From Selenomonadales bacterium OttesenSCG-928-I06 (GTDB lineage: Bacteria; Bacillota; Negativicutes; Sporomusales; Sporomusaceae), in assembly GCA_030266395.1 (NCBI GenBank), contig JAJDHX010000002.1:1-64000 (forward strand): a DNA stretch of 64,000 bases, read 5' to 3'. Under the pieces are notes generated by a model. That model was not told the origin of the DNA. It saw only the letters and a list, made by a program, of their open reading frames with translations, and ran no database searches. The position numbers were made by a program, and so were the translations under genes. Positions 35,433-44,961 of the stretch are shown one piece after another; position 1 is the first letter of the stretch; each line of letters starts with the position of its first letter.

Positions 35433-37385
35433 TTATTTTATGAAATGTCTTTTTAATTTCCCGTTTTCTGATCTTTTAGGTACACTTTCAAAGTCAAATT
35501 TTTTACAAATATCCCTCGAAAAATTTCTTTGTTCAGGTATATTTTTAATATTATTTTGCTCACACCAAATTTTAAATTCAGTAAAATGATCATTTATTGG
35601 TTTGTTTTGAAGCTCTTCAACAGATATTTCAGTATCTAAAACCCACTGCAAAGGATAAGTATTTTCCATTTGATATAACTCTAGTGCCTTTTTGACCTTC
35701 TCAGATTCGGTAAATTTACCTTGTTTCATTAACCTTTTATAACCTCTAATAGCAATGTTAAGTACATAAGACAAAGCTTTGTCTGTAGTAACTTCATCAT
35801 CAATATTAGGGTTAAAATCCTCATCCTGAGCACTAAAAACAGCATTTAAAGGGACAAGTATTAATGTTCTATAAAAACCATGGGATTTGTCTGAAACATG
35901 AGGTATTTTATTAGTAGAAAAGATTAATTTAGCATAGTTTATTAATGTAAATGGATCTTTATTTTTTCGCTCTACTGTTACCGCTTCACCACGAGACAAA
36001 CTTTTCAGTTTACTTGAATCTTTTATATGAGTATGAGGAATGTCATCACCGATATTGACTATTTTATGTTCTAATTCTGCTGTTTTAAATTTATCTTCAA
36101 GATCTTTGATAGATAGTGTAGAATAATTGTTTAAACCTGTAAAATGTCTTATTAGGCGCAAGATTGTACTTTTACCATTAGATCCTTCACCAAATAGTAT
36201 AAAAAGTTTCTGAAAGCGATTGTTTTTAATTAAAATGTACCCTAACATTTCCTCAAAAAGATTAATTAAAGCTCTATCATAACGAAACACTTTCTGAATC
36301 ATTTTATCGACTGACTCATGATATATTTTAGGATCATATGAAGCGTTTACTTGTTGAAAGTCAATTACTTCTGAGGAGTGAGAAAGAAGTTTCATGTTTT
36401 TAAGATCCAATCTACCATTTTTAAGGTTAATAATATACTCGTGTTTTTCAGGTTCACGAATATAAGAGTTTATTCTAATCCAGTCCATGACTTCATTTCT
36501 AGCTGTTATTTTTGAAGTAGGGTACAGTTCGATTATTTTCTTTAAAATCTCACTCTCACCAATGACATAAGTACCATCTTTGTAAATGTAAATTTGTTTC
36601 TTATATGAAACTATCTTCATTTCTTTCATGAGATACTCGCCCATGATGTTATGTTTAAAAACGTTCTGACCTTTTTCATTGACTTCAAACCAAGGCGTCA
36701 TGAGCTCTTGATTTTCAACGTCCGGATAAGCTTCTTCACGGCTCAATAATTTTAGCTCGCTTTTAGGTAAAGGTTCATCGAATATATAATTGTTAATTAG
36801 TCTTAATATTTCTATTGCTTCATTGTAGTTAAAGTCTCTTTTTGCTAGATCTATTTGATATTCATAAAGAGCTTGGTTACGTCCATCACCTTCACCCATA
36901 CCGCAGAATTTCCAACGATTCTGTCTTAGAGGTCTAAGCCATTTTGGTAGTTCTTCGAGTTGATCCCAGGGATCGTTTTTAATCCACTCACGCCATACAC
37001 CGTTAAGTTTTATAGCTACTTGAGATTGTTTTCCCCAGCTTCGATAATCTACAGACAACCCAATAGCAGTATTACTTTTGATTTGATTTTTGAGGGGTTC
37101 AGTAGTTTTAAACCAGAAATGACGACCTTTTGTAGTTTGCATTATTCTACATTTAATTTTTTCTTTGTTGATTAGTTCAGTTAGTTTTTCAGCTTGAACC
37201 ATATCATCTATATCAATAACGACGAAGGGTTCTTCTATTTTTAAGCCCAGATTGGGGAAGTTTTTTACTTCATCAAAATAATAAGTATCCCAAGCTATAG
37301 GGGCTTTTGTAGGTTTTAATTTTAAGAAGTTATCTAAATTAGTAATTCTAGAATTGATTGTAGTTGTTTCAAGCTCGTCACCCAA
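35433..37385 (-). CDS. D5/P4-type primase-helicase
   Basis: LFGEGSNGKSTILRLIRHFTGLNNYSTL Walker A; N-terminal primase/polymerase-like VVIDIDD; TTG start. Confidence 0.92.
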   Translation of the reverse strand: MGDELETTTINSRITNLDNFLKLKPTKAPIAWDTYYFDEVKNFPNLGLKIEEPFVVIDIDDMVQAEKLTELINKEKIKCRIMQTTKGRHFWFKTTEPLKNQIKSNTAIGLSVDYRSWGKQSQVAIKLNGVWREWIKNDPWDQLEELPKWLRPLRQNRWKFCGMGEGDGRNQALYEYQIDLAKRDFNYNEAIEILRLINNYIFDEPLPKSELKLLSREEAYPDVENQELMTPWFEVNEKGQNVFKHNIMGEYLMKEMKIVSYKKQIYIYKDGTYVIGESEILKKIIELYPTSKITARNEVMDWIRINSYIREPEKHEYIINLKNGRLDLKNMKLLSHSSEVIDFQQVNASYDPKIYHESVDKMIQKVFRYDRALINLFEEMLGYILIKNNRFQKLFILFGEGSNGKSTILRLIRHFTGLNNYSTLSIKDLEDKFKTAELEHKIVNIGDDIPHTHIKDSSKLKSLSRGEAVTVERKNKDPFTLINYAKLIFSTNKIPHVSDKSHGFYRTLILVPLNAVFSAQDEDFNPNIDDEVTTDKALSYVLNIAIRGYKRLMKQGKFTESEKVKKALELYQMENTYPLQWVLDTEISVEELQNKPINDHFTEFKIWCEQNNIKNIPEQRNFSRDICKKFDFESVPKRSENGKLKRHFIK

Positions 37386-37618
37386 ATACCAACACCCCCT
37401 GAAGCTTCTATTTCTCTTAAATGTTTATACTGTAAAGGGGTGGGTTCTTCCCCTTCTATCTTCAGTTCACAAGCTACAAATCTACCATTCCAGCAAATGA
37501 TGAGGTCGGGGCGCCCTCGACGTTCGAAGGCGTTCCCCCATGTATTTAAATAATAGACCCCTGTTTCATCTAACCAGTTAGTGATTTCTTTTTGTATCGA
37601 GTTTTCTCGCTTGCTCAT
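37334..37618 (-). CDS. VRR-NUC domain nuclease
   Basis: NAFERRGRPDLIICWNGRFVACELKIEGEEPTPLQ. Confidence 0.88.
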   Translation of the reverse strand: MSKRENSIQKEITNWLDETGVYYLNTWGNAFERRGRPDLIICWNGRFVACELKIEGEEPTPLQYKHLREIEASGGVGIWVTSLKQLQSILELLI

Positions 37619-38088
37619 GCTTTCTTTTTAGCTGCTAATCTATCTTTAAATGACATTTTTTTAGGCTCTTCAGGAGCTTCTTTTTTTGTCTCTTTTTTGC
37701 TTGATTTTTTCTTCTCAAATCCGTCTGCAGAATCGATGTATTTTTTAATGTTTGCAAAAGTACCGCCTTTGGATCCTTCTCTGTGTTCTATTTCTGCTAA
37801 TATGTAGCAATCTGGAAAATCCTCATAATCAATCTCATCTAAAGTCTGATCTTGTAGGGCTAGTCTGCCTAGTTTCGTATATATCCAATCTGCCGTTTCG
37901 TTTGGTTCATCGTCATTGTTAGTGAACATGAAATTCTCTTTCAGTGTGTTACCGTCTACGTCTTCATATATAACTACTAACTTATCAAATTCCTCATAGT
38001 TAGAATCGTCAACCTCTTTAATTCTTAATACTTGCTCACCAGCTGGAACTAGAGTAAATTTACCTTCAACTGCTTTTCTTATTGCCAT
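37615..38088 (-). CDS. DUF669-like/ssDNA-binding-type protein
   Basis: GEQVLRIKEVD...RLALQDQTLDEIDYEDFPDCYILAEIEHREG, Lys-rich tail; recombination cluster. Confidence 0.55.
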   Translation of the reverse strand: MAIRKAVEGKFTLVPAGEQVLRIKEVDDSNYEEFDKLVVIYEDVDGNTLKENFMFTNNDDEPNETADWIYTKLGRLALQDQTLDEIDYEDFPDCYILAEIEHREGSKGGTFANIKKYIDSADGFEKKKSSKKETKKEAPEEPKKMSFKDRLAAKKKA

Positions 38089-38090
38089 TA

Positions 38091-39158
38091 TTAAATAGCC
38101 TCCTTAATTTTATTTACTAATTTTACTGTTGGTGTTGTTTTTAAGTAATTTTGATATAATTCAGGATGATCGACTTGAAATGATTTACTATCAAATCCTC
38201 CATTTTCTAAGCGGACTTCCCATTCATATAAAACGCCTTCAACATTGATTTTTTTATCAGTACTTTTCATTTGAGATCTGAGTTCTTTTTTCAATTCTTC
38301 TTTTAGTTTTTTTAGTTTGTCTTCGGTTTCTTTACTTGCTTCTTTCTGGTTATCTAATTCAGCTTGTAAAGGCTCGATAGCTTTTAATAAAGAATTAATT
38401 GGATCCTCTTTACTTACTTCGACTTTTTGAGTTCTAATCACATCAAGTATTTTCTTATCTTTCTTTTTATCAAATTTGGGAGATATCCCAGTCACTATAT
38501 GTTTTTCATGCCAATTTAAAACTTGTTCTATATGACGTTCAAAATTAGGGTACTCTTGCTCAAGTGAGTAAGATAATACAAAAGTGTTTTCGGTGTTTGG
38601 GGTAAAGTTTTCAGGCGCTGCATAATCTTTGTCTTCTAAGATCGTAAGTACTAGACTGAAATTATCTATTTTATCAAGCCAAGCATATAAAGCGGCTTGA
38701 ATTTTATAATAGAATGGAGCATTTAAAACACCGTTTTTATACCAATCTTCCGCTCTTTTAGTGGTTTTTAATTCGTATATTCTGTTAGGTATGCGACAAT
38801 CCCACATACCACCTAAAATAGGCTCATTGTGATAATGGTCATATCTTAATTGCTGTACTGTTTTACCAAACCACTCGTCAGGAGTTTTGATTTTGTTTTT
38901 ACCAAAGAAATAACGCTTATCAAGATATTCAATAATTTTAGGTTCAATGATTTTGCCAGCTTTTGTGTAAATATTGTCCTCGAATGGTTCTTTATAAAAT
39001 CCAGTCATATCACACCATACTTCAAAAGGCGTTGACCATGGGTTTAGCTCTAGTATTGCTGCTAAACGTGTACCTGTTATTTTTTTAGGTTTCTTAAGTG
39101 GGTCTTTTAAGACAATACAGTCATTTACAATCTCGAAATTAGGCAGCGTCATTGTCAT
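38091..39158 (-). CDS. YqaJ-like viral recombinase/exonuclease
   Basis: ITGTRLAAILELNPWSTPFEVWCDMTG...GGMWDCRIPNRIYELKTTKRAEDW...IQAALYAWL. Confidence 0.85.
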   Translation of the reverse strand: MTMTLPNFEIVNDCIVLKDPLKKPKKITGTRLAAILELNPWSTPFEVWCDMTGFYKEPFEDNIYTKAGKIIEPKIIEYLDKRYFFGKNKIKTPDEWFGKTVQQLRYDHYHNEPILGGMWDCRIPNRIYELKTTKRAEDWYKNGVLNAPFYYKIQAALYAWLDKIDNFSLVLTILEDKDYAAPENFTPNTENTFVLSYSLEQEYPNFERHIEQVLNWHEKHIVTGISPKFDKKKDKKILDVIRTQKVEVSKEDPINSLLKAIEPLQAELDNQKEASKETEDKLKKLKEELKKELRSQMKSTDKKINVEGVLYEWEVRLENGGFDSKSFQVDHPELYQNYLKTTPTVKLVNKIKEAI

Positions 39159-39819
39159 CTATTAACTCTCCTAACGCTTCAATTATTTCTTCTGCTTGTT
39201 CTTTGGTTAACTTCTTCTTAAGTTCTTTTCTAATTTCTTCAGCTGCTTCATTTTCCCCAGCTTCTTCAAGCATATCAAGACCCATATAGATAGATTCTAA
39301 TTGTTCCTCTGTAGCTGGTTCTTTTTTAGTCTTTTTAATTTCTTGTTTAACTTCTTCTCGTGCTTCTGGACTCGTGTATTTTGGCTTAATGTCTTCTTCG
39401 TCGTTTTCCGGATCCATATTTTCAGCAACTAAGAAATTATTGGCTACGAAGTATTTAAAAGCACCTGTAGCAGCTTTATATATTCCTTTATCGCCCATGT
39501 CTGCGCCCATTCCAGAATTAGTGTAGATTTCTGATTCCCCTGTTTCGGGGTCTTTGATTAAATATTCATATTTGACTTTAACCATGTTCATTTTGTCTGA
39601 GATAGAACCTAAGAATTCTGCTTCTAACTCATTACATTTAAAATCTAATCCCGCTTCAGATAATGCTTTTTTGAAGTTGTTTTTGTATTGAGACTCAGGA
39701 ATATATTTGTAACCTTGATTTTTGTTTTTACCTGTTTTTTCCCATTCACATTTATTTAAAACATCTCTTAACATCATTAATTTTTCATTCAAACCACTAA
39801 CTTTTTTTGCTGTTGCCAT
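39139..39819 (-). CDS. Possible free ERF annealing protein from internal start
   Basis: AAAAAGGAGAGAAAAAAGAAAATG in frame at 39819 (MATAKKVSGLNEKLMMLRDVLNKC...). Confidence 0.5.
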   Translation of the reverse strand: MATAKKVSGLNEKLMMLRDVLNKCEWEKTGKNKNQGYKYIPESQYKNNFKKALSEAGLDFKCNELEAEFLGSISDKMNMVKVKYEYLIKDPETGESEIYTNSGMGADMGDKGIYKAATGAFKYFVANNFLVAENMDPENDEEDIKPKYTSPEAREEVKQEIKKTKKEPATEEQLESIYMGLDMLEEAGENEAAEEIRKELKKKLTKEQAEEIIEALGELIDDNDAA

Positions 39820-41631
39820 TTTCTTTTTTCTCTCCTTTTTAACTTTTTCAGGTTTAATACCTAAATAGTCATTAATTCTTTTTTGTGCTAAATCTATATA
39901 CCATTGACGATCTAGTCTTAATGTTTGTGGATCTTCTATGTCCGCTGGACTATAATTTATGATTTTGCATTTTTCAGGTAAATTTGCTATTTTGTCTTTT
40001 CTGTCTTGTTCAATTTTTACTTTTTTAAGTGTGCCATAAAAATCATCTTCAGTTGCAAAAACTCTATTGACATTTTGTACTTGAATCAAATTTCTACCAC
40101 GTTCCCATTCAACATAATCATAAGTACTTCCAGCTTTACAAATAATTTGGAATTTTTCTAATTCAGAACAATCATTAATAGTTAATTCTGGTGTTGTACC
40201 ATAGAGGAAGTAATTTACTATAGCTTCTTGAACAATTATTAGACTGTTAGTCTGAAAATCTCCACCATGATAATTAGTAACATAAGCACCTTTAACTTCA
40301 ACCTTGCCATAAGCGTTTAATAAAATATAATTGTTGACATCTTTCTGAACTATTTTTTTTACTTTTTCCCAACCCATTTGGAAGTTAGTACGCTCTTCCC
40401 ATGATTTAATTATCGTTCTAATTCTTTCTTCTCTCGAAGATTCAAACCCAATTATTAGTCCGTCTGTATTGGATTGTATAAGCTTAAAAGAATCAACATA
40501 TTCAAGTTTTTCAATGAGATCCACCAGATAAAGTTGACCACTTATACACACATGGTTAGCCATTTTGGGATCATATAAATTATTAAACTTCTCTTTCATG
40601 GCTCCATAGGTGCTGTTTAAGATTAGTTTTAATGCGTCTGCTGTAGTTTTATCACCTGAATTTTTAGCTTCAATTCTTTTGTTAAAAACTTCTTTATATG
40701 CTTCCGGATCCGGAACACTTCTACTTAAATATCCATTTTGAATCATGAGCGAAGGATAATAGCTTGTGACATCAATATGAACGATTTTAAAGTCTTTTGT
40801 GCTCTCAGCCTGGTAATGTTTAATTGCCCCGTGAAGTCCTCCCCAGGCTAAGATATGAGGTACTCCTGCAATGTCTGTCTCAAGTTTCTTTTTATAATCA
40901 ACTTCTTTATAAAACTCTAAAATGTGAGTGTAATTGTTAATTTTTAAGTTGTCAGGAAACTCATAGACAAACTCATCATCATATTTTTTCTTCTTAGCTT
41001 TGAGATATTTTGAAGTTAGTTTGGGATTGGTAAGTTTCAAACTTTCTTCTAAAGAAATACCTCCCATTTCACCAACTGCAATTTTATTTTTTAAATAACT
41101 CATTCTTTTTTTAAGGAGTTCGCCAGCAGCTCGCACATCATACATACAGTAATTAATGGATTCTTTTAATTCTGCTTCTGTAAGTGGTCTATCAATATCA
41201 AATGAAATTTTACTTTCCTCTATACTTAAACCTAAGTTACCTTCAATTTCTTTAAGTCTTAAGAATACTTGAGTACCTAAGTCATCCATTAAGTCTACTT
41301 GTGAGTAAAGTAATTTTTCCCAAATGTTTTTAATAAGCGGATGTTCCCAACCTTGTTGACCTGATTTTATTATCCAGTCGTTTGCTTCTTTAACTTTCTC
41401 AGGTTCTTCACCATAATAGATAATAGTTTTCAGTATCCATTGATCATAATTTTTATTGTTATACCCAGCCAAAATCATTTTTTCATCATTTAAAAAAGCT
41501 CTTAATTCAGATAGGTTTTTGACTGTGTAAGATTTCATTTCGAAGTCATGTTCTGTTATCCATTTACCTATTACGACTATCCAATCATGTGCGAAAACTT
41601 CAATATCATACAGCCATATTTTGTTTAGTAT
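39139..41631 (-). CDS. Family-B DNA polymerase fused to C-terminal ERF single-strand annealing domain; probable ATA start at 41631
   Basis: ExoI LYDIEVF lies upstream of supplied ORF; PolB motifs DVTSYYPSL, LILNSTYGAM, SNTDGL; ERF segment GMGADMGDKGIYKAATGAFKYFVANNFLV. Confidence 0.88.
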   Translation of the reverse strand: MLNKIWLYDIEVFAHDWIVVIGKWITEHDFEMKSYTVKNLSELRAFLNDEKMILAGYNNKNYDQWILKTIIYYGEEPEKVKEANDWIIKSGQQGWEHPLIKNIWEKLLYSQVDLMDDLGTQVFLRLKEIEGNLGLSIEESKISFDIDRPLTEAELKESINYCMYDVRAAGELLKKRMSYLKNKIAVGEMGGISLEESLKLTNPKLTSKYLKAKKKKYDDEFVYEFPDNLKINNYTHILEFYKEVDYKKKLETDIAGVPHILAWGGLHGAIKHYQAESTKDFKIVHIDVTSYYPSLMIQNGYLSRSVPDPEAYKEVFNKRIEAKNSGDKTTADALKLILNSTYGAMKEKFNNLYDPKMANHVCISGQLYLVDLIEKLEYVDSFKLIQSNTDGLIIGFESSREERIRTIIKSWEERTNFQMGWEKVKKIVQKDVNNYILLNAYGKVEVKGAYVTNYHGGDFQTNSLIIVQEAIVNYFLYGTTPELTINDCSELEKFQIICKAGSTYDYVEWERGRNLIQVQNVNRVFATEDDFYGTLKKVKIEQDRKDKIANLPEKCKIINYSPADIEDPQTLRLDRQWYIDLAQKRINDYLGIKPEKVKKERKKKMATAKKVSGLNEKLMMLRDVLNKCEWEKTGKNKNQGYKYIPESQYKNNFKKALSEAGLDFKCNELEAEFLGSISDKMNMVKVKYEYLIKDPETGESEIYTNSGMGADMGDKGIYKAATGAFKYFVANNFLVAENMDPENDEEDIKPKYTSPEAREEVKQEIKKTKKEPATEEQLESIYMGLDMLEEAGENEAAEEIRKELKKKLTKEQAEEIIEALGELIDDNDAA

Positions 41632-43017
41632 TTACCCCACCTCCTTACGTTTTTCTAGTTCTTTGTCAATCCGCAAAATAACATTTTCTAATTGTTTTCC
41701 AGTAAGTGATTTATGGTCTGGGAAAAATACTCTTCCTTCTTCTTTAAGTAAACTCATAACTTCAGTTTCGTTAAAGTCTCGATGTTTCATTAATGCGTCC
41801 CATATTTTCTTTTCCACTGTTTTTTCAGTTTCAAATAAAATGTAACTGCATTTTTGTTTTTGTCCTATCCTGTGAATCCTATCGCATGCCTGTTCGAATA
41901 TCTGACTACTTAAAGTAGGCTCATAAAAAATAATTGTACTGGCAGCATATAGATTAATTCCGGCGTTGGCAGTACGATACTGACAAATAATGACTTGAAT
42001 GCCTTTTTCGTTTTGGAACTGCTGCCAAATGCTTTTATCTTTTTGATTACCATCTAAAACTACATATTTTCGTTTGAGCTTTTTAACTACAGTTTCAATA
42101 TCTTTAATTGATTGTTTGAATTCTGCAAATATTACTAATTTGTCATTCCAATTCTCTAAGAAGTCTTTTAAAATTGTAGGTTTTTCACACTTTATTTTGT
42201 GTGCTTTACCGTCCGCATCTTTTAGATGACCAGAACATATTTGTCTTAATTTGACTAACCTTGATACCGCATTTTTAGCCTCTAAGTCCAATTCCTCAAT
42301 ATAGTTTTTAAGCATCTGTTTATACATAGCTTTTTCTTTTAGTTCTAGGTACTGTCTTTGAGGTGGTAATTTATCTGGCAAATCTAAACAATCTTCTTTT
42401 TTAACCGCATAAGCATGCGTATATATAATTTGTTTGAGTTCGTCTACGTTTTTATAGTAGCAAGGTTTAAAATATTCATTGAGAACGCAGTATTTCTTTT
42501 CAAATGCGGAGTATTTACCAAAAATACTAAAATGGAGAAAGCTGTATTGTGACCAAATTTCTTCCCAATGACTATTCCCTATGGGAGTGCCAGTTAAGAT
42601 GTATTTGTATTTAGCTGTTTTTGCACATTTTAAAAGAAATTTACTACGTCTAGATGTTCTGTTTTTTATATAGTGACTTTCGTCTAAAATGATACAGTCC
42701 CAATTTTTAAAGAACTCTTCACGTCGCCACACCATATCATAATTTATAATTGTCATATGTTTTAAAAGAATAGATCTAAAGAAAGGTTTGAATAGTTGTA
42801 TGTCATTAAACCATCCTTGAATTACTGGCTTGGGACAAACTACTAAACAATTTTTTATTTCACCTGACAAAAGTAGTTTTAATATGTGGGCTAGTGCACA
42901 CAATGTCTTCCCTGTCCCTTGCTCCATGAATAAAGCAAAAAAGAAATTATATCCCATACGTTCAATAGCTTTTTCTTGATGTTTGCCCGGAACTATCCCT
43001 TTAATAAAATAGTTCAT
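41632..43017 (-). CDS. SNF2-family DEAD/H helicase
   Basis: MEQGTGKTLCALAHIL Walker A, ILDESHYIKNRTSRRSK, QACDRIHRIGQKQKC. Confidence 0.93.
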   Translation of the reverse strand: MNYFIKGIVPGKHQEKAIERMGYNFFFALFMEQGTGKTLCALAHILKLLLSGEIKNCLVVCPKPVIQGWFNDIQLFKPFFRSILLKHMTIINYDMVWRREEFFKNWDCIILDESHYIKNRTSRRSKFLLKCAKTAKYKYILTGTPIGNSHWEEIWSQYSFLHFSIFGKYSAFEKKYCVLNEYFKPCYYKNVDELKQIIYTHAYAVKKEDCLDLPDKLPPQRQYLELKEKAMYKQMLKNYIEELDLEAKNAVSRLVKLRQICSGHLKDADGKAHKIKCEKPTILKDFLENWNDKLVIFAEFKQSIKDIETVVKKLKRKYVVLDGNQKDKSIWQQFQNEKGIQVIICQYRTANAGINLYAASTIIFYEPTLSSQIFEQACDRIHRIGQKQKCSYILFETEKTVEKKIWDALMKHRDFNETEVMSLLKEEGRVFFPDHKSLTGKQLENVILRIDKELEKRKEVG

Positions 43018-43892
43018 ATGTCTATAGCATCACGGAAACCAAGGAACACTGGGAATCGGGGTTTTTCTTTACTGCCAGTTGGGAAGTATTTATATTTAAC
43101 AAATGTGCCTAAAAACTCGTTTTGATTTTCCCAGATGTATTTTTTGGTCTCATCATTAAAACCGCTTCCAATTTCAAACTCCACACCACTTTTTAGATCT
43201 CTTACACTTAAAGCTCCTAGGGTGTCTTTACCTACTAGATTAGCCTTACAAGTACTTCTTTCTGTGTGCCCTAAAGCGTTTTTAGTGGGCTCATTTGCAT
43301 TGTGCATTTGCTCTACAAAGCCGAGTATTTGTGCTTCACTGTCTTCAAATCGTTTTAGCTTCATTAGATAAGCCTCTTTTAATGTACTTCTACCGAATTT
43401 GTATAGTCCGTTTGGGTCTCTGAGCATTACTCCTTCATAGCCTTCTTTTAGGTATTGAGTTTCAATTTGTTGAACTTCCTCTACATTATGGACCCATTTA
43501 TAAGGTAAAAAATTAATAGGTAGCCATTTTATCCTATCTGTAATGTATAAACACCTGTTTAAATAACCCAGATTCGGACATGTAAAATCATCAAATACCC
43601 AAAAAGTGAAATTTGGTTCTCCTTCGATAGTCATAACTCCACTGCCTGTACCTCTAAAACAAGTTGGATCGGTAGGGTCTCCTACGACAATTTCACCGTC
43701 AAAACCGTTATAAGCTGGATTACCTAATTTTCTTTGAACATATTTATTAGGGATAGGTTTTAAACTTCTGGAAAGTGCTACGCTGTCTTTAATTAGTACT
43801 CGTATACCGTCCAATTTTGGACTAGCAAGTAAAGGGAATTTTAATGTATTTATGTCTTTAATAGTAGCTGCTAACATTGGTTTAAAAGTCAT
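43014..43892 (-). CDS. ATP-dependent DNA ligase
   Basis: LLASPKLDGIRVLIK (KxDG), FDGEIVVGD, EGVMLRDPNGLYKFGRS. Confidence 0.93.
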   Translation of the reverse strand: MTFKPMLAATIKDINTLKFPLLASPKLDGIRVLIKDSVALSRSLKPIPNKYVQRKLGNPAYNGFDGEIVVGDPTDPTCFRGTGSGVMTIEGEPNFTFWVFDDFTCPNLGYLNRCLYITDRIKWLPINFLPYKWVHNVEEVQQIETQYLKEGYEGVMLRDPNGLYKFGRSTLKEAYLMKLKRFEDSEAQILGFVEQMHNANEPTKNALGHTERSTCKANLVGKDTLGALSVRDLKSGVEFEIGSGFNDETKKYIWENQNEFLGTFVKYKYFPTGSKEKPRFPVFLGFRDAIDI

Positions 43893-44364
43893 TTTCTTCC
43901 TCTCTTTCTTTATTATTTTTCATCAGCCCTAGCGCCCCGAGCGCCTTAGTCACCGTCAACTTACTCACTATACAAGCAAGTAAAGCTTTATATCTGTCTT
44001 GGATGTCATCGTCGATGTCATCAATTGTGAACTTTCTAGCCACATACTCGAAGTCTTGAAGCGGGGGAAGCTCGTTTTCACTGTATTTCACTGTTTTGTT
44101 AAGCGAAGCTCTTCTGTTTTTGTGATATACTTTGCTGAGTTCTTTGTTCGCTTTAACATAACAAGCATTACTACAATACTTTTTCTGTTCACGCGAAGTT
44201 ATAAAAACTACTCCGCAGATTTCACATTTCTTTTCTATCTTTTTGCTCTTTGATTTATTGTAAAAAAAATCTATTCTACACTCGGCATTACAGTACTTTT
44301 GACTTGTTTTTTCTGCCTTAAATCTAATACCGCAATTTTTACAAATACGTAGCATTTTTGACAC
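43882..44364 (-). CDS. Tandem zinc-finger phage protein
   Basis: CKNCGIRFKAEKTSQKYCNAEC and CEICGVVFITSREQKKYCSNAC duplicated motif. Confidence 0.6.
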   Translation of the reverse strand: MSKMLRICKNCGIRFKAEKTSQKYCNAECRIDFFYNKSKSKKIEKKCEICGVVFITSREQKKYCSNACYVKANKELSKVYHKNRRASLNKTVKYSENELPPLQDFEYVARKFTIDDIDDDIQDRYKALLACIVSKLTVTKALGALGLMKNNKEREEENDF

Positions 44365-44404
44365 CTTTCAAGTGTTCATGTTATAATTAATAATGATTAT
44401 TTGT

Positions 44405-44650
44405 TTAGACTTCACTTTGCTTGCCGGCAGTGGAGTCTTTTTCTTTGCTGCATTTACTTATCGCTAGCCATTTTCTAAAATAATGTCTCAATATTACTTC
44501 TAGCTTTTCAAGGCACTTGCCGCAAATATAATCATCGTCATATCCTAACAAGCCTTTTGTTTTCTCACAGAACATACATTTCTCTTCCTCTGATTTACAC
44601 GGTTCTGGCTCACACATGTTGCAGTCTGTCATTAAGCAACCTCCTTCCAA
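44405..44650 (-). CDS. Small zinc-binding phage protein
   Basis: CMFCEKTKGLLGYDDDYICGKCLEKL. Confidence 0.55.
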   Translation of the reverse strand: MEGGCLMTDCNMCEPEPCKSEEEKCMFCEKTKGLLGYDDDYICGKCLEKLEVILRHYFRKWLAISKCSKEKDSTAGKQSEV

Positions 44651-44817
44651 CCTTCTAGATTTTTACCAAGGGCGATCATAACGCCTTTATAAGTTTCATA
44701 CACCTTGTTTACAAATAGCTTTCCAGTAACCCCTCTAACTTTTAAGCGGTATTCTCCACACTTTGTTTTAGTAATTGAAGCAGTAGCACCATACCAACCC
44801 TTGTAATAAGTTTTCAT
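44632..44817 (-). CDS. Small phage protein
   Basis: Supplied ORF. Confidence 0.45.
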   Translation of the reverse strand: MKTYYKGWYGATASITKTKCGEYRLKVRGVTGKLFVNKVYETYKGVMIALGKNLEGWKEVA

Positions 44818-44820
44818 ATT

Positions 44821-44961
44821 TTAACCCTCCTTTCTCCTACACTTCTGGCATAAATTCTGCGCTTTCGGCTTCTTAAACCACTCAAAACCGCAGCACTTGC
44901 ATTTGTATTCTACATAACCAAGTTCGTTTAAAACTCTTGCTGTGTTTGCTTTTACTGTCAT
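44821..44961 (-). CDS. Zinc-ribbon microprotein (46 aa)
   Basis: MTVKANTARVLNELGYVEYKCKCCGFEWFKKPKAQNLCQKCRRKEG*. Confidence 0.55.
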   Translation of the reverse strand: MTVKANTARVLNELGYVEYKCKCCGFEWFKKPKAQNLCQKCRRKEG

